Shown here piece by piece: positions 25,336-25,901 of a DNA stretch of 25,901 bases. A program made the position numbers and the translations under genes. Source of the DNA: Candidatus Nanopelagicales bacterium. Lineage in GTDB: Bacteria; Actinomycetota; Actinomycetes; S36-B12. The notes beneath the pieces are model-generated. The model did no database searches and had not been told where the DNA came from. It saw only the letters and a list, made by a program, of their open reading frames with translations. Each line of letters starts with the position of its first letter. Within the stretch, counting starts at the first letter, position 1. The stretch lies in the NCBI GenBank assembly GCA_030836325.1, contig JAURQC010000099.1:1-25901 (forward strand). The letters are read 5' to 3'.

Positions 25336-25901
25336 GACCGCACCTGCCCTTCGGTAGTGCTTTGCTCGGCCTCGATATCAGCAAGGTCAAGGAAATGCGG
25401 TACTCCCGGTGCGTTGGGTTGATCCGGATCGTCGGGATCGGGGTCAACCACGCGCCGCTCAGGTAGTGCCAAAACGATGAGGACCAAAATCACTATCGAC
25501 TGCAGGATTAGCCAACCGCGGCGCACGGTGTCATCAAATGACGCCACCGCGACAGAAGTGGCTTGGTCGGCGGGAACAACGAACGCAGCCGACCAGTCCA
25601 ACGGCTCAGGAAGTGCCGCCGGAGCCAATGCGCGTCCATCGATCGACGCACGCCACTGGGACGCCGCCGAGGATCCCAGCCACAGCACCCGTGACCCGGG
25701 TTCAACGTCGAAAGCCTCGGGAAGAACGGTCTCCACGTAAGGATCTGTTCCGATGACGCCCGGTTGGGCGAGTTCCACCGCCGCGGGCAGGAAGTCTCCG
25801 GTGGCGGGGTCAATATCCAGCACCTGGGCACGCGATGTGACGCCACTGATTCGCCACAGCACCTCACCGTCGGCACTGGCGAGCCGGCGCAGGCCGGGTT
25901 C
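25332..25901 (-). CDS. C-terminal end of a large membrane glycosyltransferase-type protein (cut by window edge)
   Basis: The last 189 residues are in the window, and the frame stays open to the right edge. The visible part reads RRLASADGEVLWRISG, then LWLGSSAASQWRASIDGRALAP, LDWSAAFVVPA, one membrane segment (LILQSIVILVLIVLALP) and an acidic cytoplasmic tail. The pattern 'W-R-A-x-DGRxL...W...AF.LPA' followed by a final membrane helix is what I know from the C-terminus of about 1000-residue family 2 glycosyltransferase proteins located before DUF5719 in actinobacteria. The catalytic domain is outside the window, so the assignment rests on this tail and context. It overlaps DUF5719 by 4 nt. Confidence 0.7.
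   Translation of the reverse strand, partial: EPGLRRLASADGEVLWRISGVTSRAQVLDIDPATGDFLPAAVELAQPGVIGTDPYVETVLPEAFDVEPGSRVLWLGSSAASQWRASIDGRALAPAALPEPLDWSAAFVVPADQATSVAVASFDDTVRRGWLILQSIVILVLIVLALPERRVVDPDPDDPDQPNAPGVPHFLDLADIEAEQSTTEGQVRS

Overview
The window is chromosomal DNA from an actinobacterium (Actinomycetes). Base composition looks high-GC, roughly 60% by eye. The evidence is a run of genes in the order known from this class: a DUF5719 protein, DUF3499, phosphomannomutase (manB), manA and ahcY, then mtrA-mtrB-lpqB, then comF and secA next to a DUF6459 gene, and finally a BldC-like helix-turn-helix gene and a wax-ester/diacylglycerol acyltransferase. I cannot name the genus. The mix of mtrAB-lpqB with a Flp-type CpaB/CpaE pair would suit an environmental Frankia- or Nanopelagicales-like lineage, but that is a guess.

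Layout. 1-4.8 kb: 5' end of a WS/DGAT acyltransferase (-), a secreted L,D-transpeptidase (+), a CpaE-like ATPase and its CpaB/SAF-domain partner (-), a BldC/excisionase-type HTH protein (+), a conserved unknown protein (-) and a DUF6459 protein (+). 4.8-9.3 kb: secA (-), a LuxR-type regulator with a GNAT-like front half (+) and a ComF phosphoribosyltransferase (+). 9.3-14.3 kb: an apparent minus-strand operon read in the order CPBP membrane protease, mtrA, mtrB, lpqB. 14.3-15.9 kb: an arsenic locus, arsR (-) divergent from an AqpS-like channel and arsC (+). 15.9-18.3 kb: pxpABC (5-oxoprolinase, +). 18.3-18.55 kb: an intergenic stretch packed with hairpins. 18.5-22.9 kb: ahcY, manA, a Trm112-like zinc protein and manB (-). 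23-25.9 kb: DUF3499, DUF5719 and the C-terminal end of a large membrane glycosyltransferase-type protein (-).

How the genes fit together. Much of the window concerns the cell envelope: mannose-phosphate supply (manB/manA), a cell-wall cross-linking enzyme, the MtrAB-LpqB envelope/cell-division signalling system, the Sec motor and probable envelope glycosylation genes at the right edge. The arsenic and 5-oxoproline operons are accessory insertions between these conserved blocks. Several genes seem to be read from leaderless transcripts: a TANNNT -10 box sits 6-7 nt in front of the start codon with no Shine-Dalgarno sequence.

No gene-free stretch exceeds 300 bases. The largest are 3954-4200 (promoters) and 18273-18548 (hairpins). 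I saw no tRNA, rRNA, CRISPR array, transposase or phage gene. I did not find an obviously new multi-gene system. The least explained items are the long hairpin after ahcY, its resemblance to a tandem repeat at 23.57 kb, the arsenic channel with a changed selectivity filter, and the GNAT-LuxR hybrid.
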